DNA of 64,000 nucleotides from Diploptera punctata (GCA_030220185.1 JASPKZ010007531.1:372001-436000), one strand, 5' to 3'. Shown: positions 42,390-52,872, numbered from the stretch's first letter. Notes: generated by a model from the sequence alone, not told the origin. Made by a program: numbers and translations.

Positions 42390-42930
42390 TAAGATTTTCT
42401 TCTATAATTTTTTAGGGGAAAATCTCTTTTTAAAGACCAGCAGTAATCTGCCATCATGTGACGGTCCCATCTACCCTGATACCTTTCCTCCATTACTTTT
42501 AGATCCTAATGAAAGCATACTCCCTGTTCATCGTAATAATTTCCTAAATTATCCGGAAATATATCCAGGTGACTGTGGAGAAAGTCTAACTTATACTCAT
42601 ATTTGCTCCCAGAATCTTCAAGTTTATCAACATGTTTTGCACAATTTCATTATAATTTGGTGTTTTATAGTTATCTAGGAAATTTTCTACTACCAATACA
42701 AAACCCTTCCAAGCTTCACTTTCCGGAACAGTCTTAACTTTGATAAAATTTGCATCTTTCATCAATTGTCGAATTTGAGGACCATCAAATATTCCGCCTT
42801 TTAACTTTTACATACTGAGCTTAGGAAATTTTCTACAAATGTATTTGAAAAATTTTTCTTCCTTGTCGAACGCTTTGACGAATTATTTTATCATATCCAG
42901 ATGCACGTCGTGAGCACTTTAATTTTGTCA
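42390..42930 (-). pseudogene. Decayed conserved invertebrate repeat-borne protein
   Basis: The minus-strand frames, in order, read FVKAFDKEEKFFKYICRKFP, GGIFDGPQIRQLMKDANFIK, SEAWKGFVLVVENFLDN, LGANMSIS, FLHSHLDIFPDNLGNYYDEQ, DLKVMEERYQGRWDRHMMAD and YCWSLKRDFPL. I recall this peptide series as a protein fragment found in many copies across arthropod and cnidarian genomes, but I cannot name it. It has at least three frameshifts or stops, for example before DLKVMEER and after LSM. The long plus-strand frame at 42361 is its antisense shadow. Confidence 0.6.
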
Positions 42931-43200
42931 AATAACTGAGATCACGGCCGGTGTGCGGAGTGAGGGGTGTGAGAGTGGGGATCACGTGATGTTTGTATAT
43001 GCCTACGCGAAAAAATGTGCAGAAATCAAATCATGACTGGAAACATAAATTTTATTAGTAACAATCCGTTTACTGTTTAAGATATAAGATACGCAAAAAT
43101 CATATAAACTAGAGCACTTTCATGAATATATTCATAAACTGTGCACTTGAAAACATAGAAATTGGCTGAGATATCCAGGACAACAATTTTTTTGTAGAGC

Positions 43201-43221
43201 TGTGTAGTAGTAGTAGTAGTA

Positions 43222-43268
<47 letters not shown>
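43201..43268. repeat. (TAG)n(TAA)n microsatellite
   Basis: TAG units then TAA units, next to the 3' end of the following reversed RTE-G copy. Confidence 0.92.
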
Positions 43269-43279
43269 TCTTTATTTAT

Positions 43280-43705
43280 TTATGTAGCCTACAAATGTTC
43301 ATTGTATTCACATCTTTCTGTCCCTGAAATTGTATTTTCTTTCTCCACTCGTCCCTATCTATCCACTCCACGTTTCCAGTCCTCTTGTTCTCAATCTAGT
43401 TATTTCTCGCATCCACGAGTTTCGAGGTTTCCCTTTCTTCATTCTTCCAAGTGGACACCATTTCAATGTTTTCTGGGTAACCTTTCTTCTTGCATTCGTC
43501 GTACATGCCCATATAAATTTTATTGCTTAGGCCCTACATCTTTTATAATCTACTATTGAATATTTAATATTCACGTTTCTAATATACATACTTTTTTTTT
43601 TCTTCCCCCCAATTTTGAACATCTTGCTATTCTCCTCGAGAAATCTATTTCTATCGACATAAGTTTTTGTTCCAAGTTTCTGTTATATTTCTATAGGCCC
43701 AACTT
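43280..43705 (-). mobile_element. RTE-G LINE 3' end, longest copy
   Basis: Reversed RTE-G from the 3' UTR through the WCPLGRR region to about 43560, then upstream coding reading MSIEIDFSRRIARCSKLG near 43600-43690. There is a GGCCCTA insertion at 43530-43536 relative to 31000. Confidence 0.8.
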
Positions 43706-43709
43706 TAGC

Positions 43710-43717
<8 letters not shown>

Positions 43718-43749
<32 letters not shown>

Positions 43750-43750
43750 C
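43718..43750. repeat. (TAA)n microsatellite
   Basis: A short TAA tract between RTE-G and RTE-A. Confidence 0.9.
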
Positions 43751-43751
43751 T

Positions 43752-44137
43752 CTAATGTTATTTTTTGGACCAAAGAGAGATGAACAGACAGGTGAATGGA
43801 GAAGACTACATAACAATGAACTACATGGTCTTTATAGGAAGCCAGATATAATAAGAACAGTTAAGTCCCGTAGACTGCGATGGGGCAGGACATGTTGCGC
43901 GTATGGGGAATGAAAGACGTGCATGGAAACTTCTTGTAGGAAAGCCAGAAGGAAAACACCCAGTTGGTAGACCAAGAATGAGGTGGGAGAGCGACATTGA
44001 CTATGATTTGAGGGAAGTAGATTATACAGGGAATGATTGGAAAGCATTAGCTCAGGATAGGGATGTATGGAGAGCTTATGTCCGTGCGGCCATGAACCCT
44101 ACGGGTTCGATAGTGCCAGTGAGTAAGTAAGTAATGT
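43752..44137 (+). mobile_element. RTE-A LINE 3' end
   Basis: From FGPKRDEQTGEWRRLHNNEL to the terminus and (TAAG)n. Only a one-base gain near 43884 breaks the frame; the rest reads ERRAWKLLVGKPEGK and VGRPRMRWESDIDYD. It is among the youngest-looking copies, truncated at nearly the same point as the copy at 16772. Confidence 0.9.
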
Positions 44138-44493
44138 TTTTCCTAAATATGCAAAGTTTCGCTATTTTTAAAATTCATTAAGGAACACCGTTGAGATCGC
44201 TATGTAAAAGTTGAAAAAAAGTTTCACGGTTGTAGAACAAAACGTCCTGAGTGCGATTCCCAGCCTGTAGACCTATAGACTATGCTTTCTTTTTTTTTTA
44301 TAAAATTAATTATTCGAATTTAATTAGGAGTTGACTTAGGTGTGATTTGCTTTGTATTTAAAATGTGTATTAAATTATAGAGAAGCACCACTGATTGAAT
44401 TGCTCACAGATAGTATTGTAGGGAGTCATGAGGATAACATGATCGAACAATGCATTTTAGTTTCAGTTTTCTTAACCGGAATTAACTTTTCTC
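44138..44493. other. Spacer, no gene seen
   Basis: Nothing recognised. Confidence 0.4.
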
Positions 44494-44510
44494 ATTTATC
44501 ATCATCATAG

Positions 44511-44826
44511 GGGCACGCCGTAGCGTAGTGGTTAAGGCACTGAGCTACAAGCCGGAGGGTCGAGGGTTCAAGTCCCGTTGGGGTCAGGATTTTTAAACTG
44601 ACCAAAACCCTCTGGCGGCACTATGGCCCTGGGGTCGACTCAGCCTCTAACGGAAATGAGTACCAGACGTTTGTTCTGGGGTAAAGGCGGCCGTCACGCA
44701 GGGCTGACAACCCGGCTGACATAAAGTGCCGATTGTCTAGAAAATGTGGGAGCCTTAACCTCCTACTACCCCAAGGGCCTCCTGAGGCCTGTTGTGGGAT
44801 CACTTTACTTTACTTAGCCTACTTAT
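44511..44826 (+). mobile_element. SINE2, tRNA-derived, full length with TSD
   Basis: The same 316-base structure as at 23201: A box tagcgtagtggttaagg, B box gggttcaagtccc, and tail of ACTTT units. The 17-base atttatcatcatcatag at 44494-44510 is repeated exactly at 44827-44843. The target appears to be the reversed (ATG)n tail of RTE-M. Confidence 0.95.
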
Positions 44827-45356
44827 ATTTATCATCATCATAGTACATTCACGAATTTAGGCCATCTGTTGACCTGTTTCGGTCTCAAGAGAAAAACAAT
44901 CCAAAAGTATTTTAAGTGGACGTCCTGGTCTTCTTCTTCCTGCAGGTTGATATCTTAACATTTGTTTGAGTATCCTGTGATCTTCCATTCGATGACCATT
45001 TTGCATCTATCTTGACTTATAATCAGAAATTTTGTTTTCTAAAGGTTCCATGTGTAATTCTCTTAAGATGTCTTCATTTTTTTGTGATCTAGTAGTGTGT
45101 ATTCTGCAGTCCTCCGAAGGTATCTAATTTCAGCAGATCTAAGTCTCTATATATCCTTCTGTTTCAATGTCCATACTTCGCTACCATACAGAAGAGTTGG
45201 AAAAGCCAGTGTTTTATACACTTTTTGTCTTGAATGTTTTTGGACTAATTGTGGCTTCAAGATAGAATTTATTAACTCTAAAATCCTTTAAAAAATTGAT
45301 ATTTTTGCATTTACATCCTTTTCTTCTTCATATCATATCAGATATTGCATCCTAGA
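44827..45356 (-). mobile_element. RTE-M LINE 3' end
   Basis: Reversed RTE-like copy. Broken frames include EIRYLRRTAEYT-like, RELHMEPLENKISDY-like, and GRPGRPLKILLDCFSLETE-like segments. It meets the plus-strand RTE-L head-to-head at about 45356. Confidence 0.75.
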
Positions 45357-45865
45357 TAGCTCACAAAGGACATCAGGCAAGGTGGCTCTATAAGTCCATT
45401 CTTATTTAATATTATAATGGATAAAATTATTGAAAACATACCACCATGTTTGGGTTATAAAATGGCAAACAATAGATTTCACTTAATATGTTACGCAGAT
45501 GATGTCGTTCTCCTTTCAGAATCTGAAGACAATGAAAATCTTAAGAACTATTCAGGGGAAAACATTATTTGATAAAAAACACAACACAGAAATTAGGGAC
45601 AAATGTCATATTCAAGACATAACCAAATTTATTATAGATAAACGAAAATATTGGAAGGGTCATATAGAAAGAATGGAAGAAAACCGACTTGCAAAAAGAG
45701 CTAAATAAGATATACCAATGGACGGGAGAAGAACAAGAGGAAGACCAGCCAAGAGATGGATAGACAGTGTATGCACATCCAATATGTCTTCCTCCGAGGA
45801 GTGATTTTGGAAATAAATAGGATGAAAATCCTACAAATTATGTTTAAGAAGAAGAAGATAGGCTA
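45357..45865 (+). mobile_element. RTE-L LINE with internal deletion
   Basis: Begins in the reverse transcriptase (RQGGSISPFLFNIIMDKIIE), followed by the catalytic box CYADDVVLLSESEDN. It then jumps to the C-terminal region (DITKFIIDKRKYWKGHIERM, KRAK and stop, RTRGRPAKRWIDSV). The YLG and YG-x-E-x-W regions are missing, so several hundred bases were deleted between about 45530 and 45540. It ends with an (AAG)n-like tail. Confidence 0.82.
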
Positions 45866-46425
45866 CGTAAAATTATTCACCTGCTCCAAAATTGTATTGT
45901 TAAGTACAATTTTACTTCTGACAGGAACTACACCTTGAAATGCCATTTTTCTCATTCATACGGGTTAGAACTAATTAGCTTCTCTTGCTAGGCTAATGGA
46001 CCCTATAGCCTAGACTACAACAGAATGCTCTGACTTTAGCCAATGGTAAAATATAAAAATTAGTGAATTACTGTTATAGGCCTGGAATGAGGTTTAAAAG
46101 TTCTTTTTTCTAGGTAATTTTTCGTGTTGTAGGTCCTATCTGTTAACGTCATGGAGTGACGAGTTAGTTGTTACTTGTCAAACTGTTATCAGAGTTCCGT
46201 GTTCATGCGAGCCAAATTGTTATCTTTTCTAACTTTGCACGTTTACACTCGGACATTTACCTGCAAAACAGTTGAAACTGCAAACAATATGAAATTCTAA
46301 GATAAACGCGACACCTTCTAAACAATAAAATATGGTGTTTGAAAGTTAGTAGATAATTAACGTAAATAAGAACATTCCCATTTTCGATACTAGTAAAATT
46401 CATGATAAAATTAAGTCACAATAAT
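45866..46425. other. Spacer with the left half of an interrupted repeat
   Basis: actagtaaaattcatg at 46389-46404 recurs at 48298-48313. The segment up to gtcacaataat (46415-46425) is the left flank of the RTE-K insertion. Otherwise nothing is recognised. Confidence 0.5.
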
Positions 46426-47667
46426 CTTCTTCTTCTTCCTCTACGCATGAAAGATGGCCGCTTGTTGCGTGTTCATTACCTACAGGTCCGGGGTATGGTG
46501 ACGTCCTTCCATCGTAGTTGTGATCTTCCTAAAGGCCTTTCTTGTTGAGGTGTCCAGTCAATTACTTTCTTCACTAATCTACTGTTCTCCATTCTGTCTA
46601 TGTGATCGTTCCAATTTTGTCTTCTATCGTTTATCCAAAGGTTTATAGGTTCAATTTAACATTCTTCTATAATAACAGAGCTGCGACTTTCCTCTCTCAG
46701 CGATTTTCCTTAAAACTTTCATCTCGGTTATTTCATTGATTTGTTTTGTTTTTTGAGTTTCTGTTCGGCATTCATAACCATATGTTAGAACAGTGTCTTA
46801 TGATAAATTTGTATATTCTTACTTTTGTATCTATTCTTAAATTTTTATTTTTCCAAACAGTATTGATTAAACATCCCGATATTTTGTTTGCATTATTTGC
46901 TTGATGGAGGATTTCATCTCTTATTCTGTTGCTGCTATTAATTTCTATTCCTAAATATTTGAATTTCATGACCTGTTCTATACTTTTCCCTTCTATTTCT
47001 AATTTAACGCGTCGTGAGATCTTGGATATTGCCATTGATTTCGTTTTATTTGTTGAGATTTTCATGTTACATTTTACTGCAATTATTCTAAATTTGTGCA
47101 ATAGCATTTGTAAATCATCTTCACTTTGTGCAATTAGAACTGTGTCATCAGCTTAGTTAATTATCTTCAGCTCTTTGTTACCTATTTTAATCCCTTTTCT
47201 AACTTCAACTTTTAGTTCTTTCATGATTTCATCCATTATTAGTGTGAACAATATGGTACTTAATGAGTCTCCTTGTCGTATTCCTTGCTGGACTAAAATT
47301 TCTTTAGATTTACTATTTCCATATTTGATAGTTGTACTGTTTCCTAAATACATTTTTTTGATGATTGCTATGAGGTTTTTAGATACATTCTTGTTTTCTA
47401 AAATGTTGAGTATGTCATTTAATCTTACCCGATCAAATGCTTTCTGCAGATTCACAAAACATAGGAAGACTGGGATGTTAAATTCAATAGCTTTTTCTGT
47501 AGTCTGTTTTAATATAAAAATGGCATCTGTGCATGATCTTCCTTTTCGAAATCCTTGTTGTTCATCTAGTAGTGGTAATGTATTCGATAAATGATCTGCT
47601 ATAATTTTAGTGAAGAGTTTCAGTGTTGTGCATAATAGATTGATGCCTCTGTAGTATTCTGGTTTGT
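46426..47667 (-). mobile_element. RTE-K LINE, RT core to 3' end, with TSD
   Basis: A 1242-base minus-strand insertion flanked by gtcacaataat at 46415-46425 and 47668-47678. It carries an (AAG)n tail (reversed, 46426-46437). The coding order is YYRGINLLCTTLKLFTKIIA, EQQGFRKGRSCTDAIF, motif A FVNLQKAFDRV, RQGDSLSTILFTLIMDEIMK, a catalytic box in which the residue before ADD is a TAA stop (then TVLIAQSEDDLQ), and KFKYLGIEINSSN. Motif A has Asn where the catalytic Asp is expected. Confidence 0.9.
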
Positions 47668-47713
47668 GTCACAATAATAACAATTTTAATTTGAAATAAA
47701 ATTATAAAATAGT

Positions 47714-48110
47714 AATGGCTGTTTCTGTCTTGATGTATGGATCAGAATGTAGGACGATCACTAAAAGACAAGAACAAAGATTGGAATCAGCTGAGATGAG
47801 ATTTTTAAGAAATATAGCAGGGTATACTCTGCTGGATAAGAAAAGAAATTAAGATATAAGAAAGGAACTAAATATTTTCAAACTTACAGACCGAATAATT
47901 AAATATAGGAACGACTGGAAAGAACATAGGCCTATTGATAGAATGCCAGAAGGAAGATTTACAAAATTATTGCTAAATTATAAACCGCGCGGAAGGAGAA
48001 CTGTTGGTCGCCCACACAGAAGATGGTCTGAACAATTTTAACAATTCTAGCTTTCATGAAACCGGAACGAGCCAACAGGCTTAATCCCTGGATGACGATG
48101 ATGATGATAA
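47714..48110 (+). mobile_element. RTE-J LINE 3' end, with TSD
   Basis: A 397-base insertion flanked by tataaaatagt at 47703-47713 and 48111-48121. It reads MAVSVLMYGSECRTITKRQE, RLESAEMRFLRNIAGYTLLD, and after frame breaks PRGRRTVGRPHRRWSEQF-like. The 3' UTR aacgagccaacaggcttaat and an (ATG)n tail follow. Confidence 0.85.
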
Positions 48111-48348
48111 TATAAAATAGTCACCTTGCAGGTCTCCTCAAGTTGAGATGTTTTAAGGATTCCATCGCGGACAAACAACGTGACACGAAATTCTTATATT
48201 TAAGATAACAATTTTACTGGGTACTGGGTCTTTTCCTAGGAAATTATCTATAATTTCAAGTATTCTTGTAGATCCTATATCTTTATCGATAGGCCCTACT
48301 AGTAAAATTCATGGTAAGATTCCGTTGGGGTGTTAGTTCACAGTAATA

Positions 48349-48463
48349 TAATGTACGGTTAAAAACTATAAAATAGTTACCTTGTAGGTCCGTCTTCTCA
48401 ACTAAGTTGAAAAAGACGGACCTGCAAGGTAACTATTTTATAGTTTTTTTTTACCGTACATTA
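48349..48463. repeat. Near-perfect long hairpin (about 56-bp arms)
   Basis: taatgtacggt...actataaaatagttaccttg...ccgtctt is repeated in inverse orientation almost without a loop (centre caactaagttg near 48400). Mismatches are few, and an A/T run differs in length. The phrase ataaaatagtcaccttgcag at 48112-48131 is a diverged direct copy of the arm. It is a palindromic or foldback element. Confidence 0.9.
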
Positions 48464-48974
48464 GGCCTATGTTACTATATTTTTATGAACTCAATAGCCT
48501 ATAGCCTATCACAGTTTCCGAAAGCGTTAATTTCTTACAAACTACAGTAACATGATACATTTAAAAATGACTGCAGTAAATGAGCAAACATTTCGGATGT
48601 TTAGAGTGCATTGGTATCAATTCACAAAACGAAGCTGTCAGCGACACTCATAATCATTAGTTTTATTGTATAATAACATATATTAACAGTGGCTCATTAT
48701 CTACACAACCGATGTAATTAAATCCGAACGTGACCATTTTGCTGTCAGCCAATATCCATTAAGTTACATGTGACTTGTGATTTTATAATCGGCGTTAAAA
48801 ATCATCATTTTGTCGCATGTAAAACTATATTATATCGTTATGATCTTCATATCAAAGAAAACGAGCTCGCTCAAATACGTCGGGTTTTATATAACTTACT
48901 GGCAATCAATTCATTAAGATGATTTTTGCAACACTTTTCATAGGCCTACATTAACTTAACCTATAGGCCTAGGC
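48464..48974. other. Spacer, no gene seen
   Basis: Ends in a cluster of TAGGCCTA motifs at 48957-48979 (taggcctaggccta). Nothing else recognised. Confidence 0.4.
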
Positions 48975-49137
48975 CTATCATCATTGTATTTTGTTTAGTC
49001 TGTATTTTAATAATAGCCTATCTTAAAATTGTAATATAGGCCTATATGTAATTTTTGTATAATTCTACTATTCGCTGGTTGAGTGGAAGAGAAGGCCTTA
49101 TGGCCTTAACTCTGCCAGCTAAAATAAAGCATTAGGC

Positions 49138-49171
<34 letters not shown>

Positions 49172-49175
49172 AATT
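48975..49175 (+). mobile_element. LINE-T 3' UTR with (ATT)n tail
   Basis: Nearly identical in reverse to 31362-31510 from attgtattttgtttagtctg to the tail. The main differences are three TA-type gains: GCCTA 49016-49020, GGCCTA 49039-49044 and GGCTA 49135-49139. Confidence 0.88.
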
Positions 49176-49819
49176 TAAATAAATAGAGAAAAATTAATTA
49201 TTAGACAACAGGTAGGCCTAACTGTTGTTCCTAACAGCTGTTTCAATACACTGTATATTCATTAGACGAATGTAATAAATGTAAATAAATGTAAATAAAA
49301 TTTATTTTTGTGTGTATAGTCAAATATGTAAACAAATGTAACTAAGCAATACAATGTAAACAAAAGGTAAACAAATTATGTAGTTTTTTTTCACCCTCCT
49401 TTGGGTGTGTTAGCTCAATAATTTCTCTGTGTGTTGTTCCATTCTTAGTGCACTGTATTTTTTCATTCTTTCTGATCTTCTTTTCCTTTGTTCTTCCGAG
49501 ATAAAATGCATATGTTAGGATTTTTGCGTAGATTCATCTTGGAACCTCATGTTATCAATGTAGCTTATAAAACACATTGTATTTTATTAATCTAACAGAT
49601 GTGAATCGTTTATCTAATTGGGAATTTAACTACTTATTAGGCCTACTTGTCTTTGATGTGGCAAAGGTGACTAATCTAACTCTATTGTCGTTACTACCTT
49701 CATGAATAATGAATTTTCCTATTGTTGGCCTAAATATAGCCTACCTTCCCGTCCCACTTTTTCATTAAAATCTCCTAAGACAATTATTATAGAATGATAT
49801 CGTGAAAGGCTATCATATA
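49176..49819. other. Spacer, no gene recognised
   Basis: 49170-49215 matches 7400-7440. taaatgtaaataaatgtaaa tandem units lie near 49270-49300. Otherwise nothing. Confidence 0.4.
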
Positions 49820-50022
49820 AGCTTGGAAGCTTCTTGTAGGAAAACCAGAGGGAAAACGTCCAGTAGGGAGACCAATAATGAGGTGGGAGAATAACATCCA
49901 TGACTTGAGGGAAGTAGATTATACAGGAGATGATTGCAAAACTTTAACTTAGGATGTGGATGTATGGAGAGCTAATGACCGGTTTCGATAGAGTCAGTGA
50001 ATTAGTTAGTTAGTTAGCTATT
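49820..50022 (+). mobile_element. RTE-A LINE 3' terminus
   Basis: Encodes WKLLVGKPEGKRPVGRPI-like sequence, here in broken frame. The terminal hairpin is largely deleted (ctaatgaccggtttcgatag), followed by a gtta tail. Confidence 0.82.
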
Positions 50023-50035
50023 TAATGTTTTTATT

Positions 50036-50300
50036 TATATACAGAATTTTAATATTTACACATATTTCTGTGCCTAAAGTTTTATTATTCTTCTCCACTC
50101 GTCTCTCTCCATCCAATCTATGTCCTTCAGTCCTCTTGCTCTCATTCCAGTTCTTATTTCCTGCATCCACGAGTTTCGAGGTCTTCCTCTCCTCCTTCTT
50201 CCGGGTGGACACAATTCCAATGTTTTCCTGGGTAATCTTTCTTCTTGCATTCGTCGTACGTGCCCATACCACTTTAATTGCTTATATCATAGGCCTACCG
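50036..50300 (-). mobile_element. RTE-G LINE 3' end
   Basis: Reversed RTE-G: 3' UTR, DRDEWRRI-like, NSWMQEIRTGMRARGLKDID-like and VWARTTNARRKI. It extends to the ataagcaatt boundary at about 50285, then TAGGCCTA. Confidence 0.85.
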
Positions 50301-50308
50301 TATATAAT

Positions 50309-50339
<31 letters not shown>

Positions 50340-50620
50340 AACTTAATTTGTAGAATTTGCATCCTGTTTATTTCCAAAATCACTCCTCGGAGGAAGACGT
50401 ACTGGATGTGCATTCACTGTCTATCCATCTCTTGGCTGGTCTTCCTCTTGTTCTTCTCCCGTCCATTGGTCTATCTTCTTTAGCTCTTTTTGCAAGCCGG
50501 TTTTCTTCCAATTCTTTCTATACGACCCTTCCAATATTTTCGTCTATCTGTAATAAATTTGGTTATGTCTTGAATATGGCATTTGTCCCTAATCTACTAT
50601 TGAATAGCCAATATTCATTT
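50301..50620 (-). mobile_element. RTE-L LINE 3' end
   Basis: (CTT)n at 50302-50337 is the reversed tail. The minus strand then matches the C-terminal region of RTE-L at 45550-45865 (NENRLAKRAKEDRPMDGR-like, GRPAKRWIDSECTSSTSSS-like, KYWKGRIERIGRK-like). Confidence 0.85.
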
Positions 50621-51314
50621 TCATAGTTATTTGATTTAATTTATTTATTTCTAAAGTTTCTAAAAAATCTAGCTTTTTTTCCTTTGGTACAAATACCGGT
50701 AGCCCTATGCAAAACTCTGAACTCTTCATTAAAACGACAAAATTTAAGTAGGCCTAAGTGGGTAGCGAAGTTCGAAGTATTGAGAATTTTATTATAGGCA
50801 TATTCTCTCATAAGTTATGTTCTTTATTTAGGTCTGCGATAAACATTTATAAGCTTAAAATTAAGCGTGGATTACCAGGTAATTGAGGTAAAAGTTACTC
50901 ATCGCTAACAACGCCATGAAAGGTAATATTTTAGATTTAACTTGGGGTATGGTATTTTGTGTTTCAGGAGAGCGGATATTTCAGTTTTCCATGAAAGCAG
51001 CACATTTCTCAAGTTTCACGTGAAGTAATCGCCCTAGGGCTTTTCTCGTCTACTCCTCATGTTGTGACAGCTCCTGCAAGGTGTGGTTTCCTATCCCATC
51101 ATCAAAATTAACTTCACTATCCCACACACAAAACTAGTTATTGTAAAACTGTACAAAAGAATTAAACTTGTAATTCAACATTGTCTATCTATCAATAGGC
51201 CTATCCTTACGTACACCCTATACCTAGGCTATGTTTAAAACTTGATATCAAAAAATAATATTACTAGGCCTAGATACATCCCATTTTTTATTATTATATA
51301 GGCCTACAACTTTC
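50621..51314. other. Spacer, no gene recognised
   Basis: Several TAGGCCTA and variants (51195, 51230, 51268, 51300). Nothing coding. Confidence 0.4.
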
Positions 51315-51745
51315 CTCATTAGAGGATTGCCTCAAGGACAAAGTGATACAGACAATTAATTTTTGTAATTGATGAAATACATTTTGTAAATACATTAAAA
51401 AAATCAAATTGTAGGCTTAATTGAAGTATAAGTTACATACCATAAAGTAGACATTTTGTAAATATGGTTTGTTAAAATTGAAATTGATCCTCTAATTGCA
51501 GCGATGGCAATTTTAGAAATATACACCTGTCCAAATCTAAGGAATTCCACAATTTGGCTAAGAATCCTGGTATAGTACCTCTTGCCCCGATCATCAATCT
51601 GTGACAGTTATACTATCCAGTTGGTATTTATCTTTGTAATAGTCAATTGTTGCCTTATAGCCTATATGACTTTCTTTTCAGAGTCAACTTCCTCAGGTTG
51701 GCCACTGTGAGTCTCAAAACGAATTGTGGGATCTAATATCATACC
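51315..51745 (-). mobile_element. LINE-R 3' end
   Basis: A reversed copy of 39085-39510, with the same ends. Minus-strand coding near 51660-51540 is frameshifted around the LMIG and RGTIP region. A GCCTA insertion at 51660-51664 (GGCTA on the element strand) is absent from the other copy. Confidence 0.62.
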
Positions 51746-51859
51746 ATACAGCTACAGGCCTACTAAACCTAACTTATTTGGAATTAGGTTACACAGATAG
51801 GCAGTTTAATTTCGTTTATAGTCTATTTCTTTAATGTTTGCATACTTTATAATAAAACA

Positions 51860-52548
51860 TCACATTTTTATAAGTAATGCCACGAGTGATTAACAATTTA
51901 TCTAGAGGCCTTGGAAATCAAGAGTGGCATTTGTTAAGACTATTTAACGAATAAAATTAAACTGTTTACTAACAAATCTTTATTTAAATATAGCCTAGTT
52001 ATTTTTAAATAGGGCCTATTTATATATTCAATATAAACGGCGATGTTTGAAAAAAATTATAAATGTTAAGTTATGTTTCATTTGTTCATCCACTGCAACT
52101 AGTTCATATTATTTATTGCCAAATAGGATGACAGTATTGTAAGAATTTACCCTAGTAGACAAAAAATTAAACACTTCAAACTGTAGGCCTATATTATAAC
52201 CAACATTATAGGTTATTACATCATTTTTCGGAAACAACTCAGTATAGGCCTAATCAGTAGGCCTATTTAAAAACACAATTATTGAACACACAACTATCAA
52301 ATGTGTGGTTTGATGGAATCTGTTCATTATTTGCTATATTCGATGTATTTGTTGGAGAATCAGTCACTGCAAAATAATGCTCTGACCTGGTCAGAATATT
52401 TAAAAAAAAAGGAGGAGGTTTCTTTATTTTGGTAAAGGGAATTCGATAAATATCGAGGTGAAACACGACTCTCATTGGTTGTAAAACAAAATTAATTGAA
52501 ACGTGATTGGTCAATGACTCCCATTTGGTCCATGAGTTAAATAGTCAT
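51860..52548 (+). mobile_element. HP1 hairpin element
   Basis: About 690 bases matching 19091-19850 end to end. The initial hairpin is eroded to tgccacgagtgat...atcaagagtggca. It gained GCCTA at 51993-51997, GGGCCTA at 52012-52018 and GGCCTA at 52186-52191 relative to the other copy. Confidence 0.8.
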
Positions 52549-52607
52549 TGTAAATATATTAACTTAAATCATGACTCACATTTGTTTTCTAATTTTTTAT
52601 TTATTCA

Positions 52608-52680
52608 TTTATTTATTTTACCTGATGGAGTTAAGACCGTAAGGTCTTCTCTTCCACTTCACCAGGATTAAATTATACAC
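52608..52680 (-). mobile_element. LINE-T-like 3' UTR scrap
   Basis: attttacctgatggagttaa and aggtcttctcttccac match the reversed LINE-T 3' end. Its tail is replaced by (ATTT)n. Confidence 0.65.
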
Positions 52681-52729
52681 TTTTTTACGATTGAAAATAC
52701 TCTTCTGGTACATTATTATTATCATCATC

Positions 52730-52872
52730 ATCAACTCTCACAACATTGGGAGAGCGTACCCCGCCTCCCAGGCGCCCCAACCTCTGAAGTTGGTTACAAA
52801 TACGCTATGCCAGGAGGGAACACTAGAAATGTCGAAAATGACAACCTGTGCATTGAAAAAAAAAAAAAAACT
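52730..52872 (+). mobile_element. SINE3a tail fragment
   Basis: a-type tail only (gcgtaccccgcctcccaggc, gaagttggttacaaatac), ending in a 13-base A-run. Confidence 0.8.

Noticed and set aside
42361..42678. 105-codon plus-strand gene
   Set aside because: It lies antisense to the conserved minus-strand pseudogene and shows no motif.
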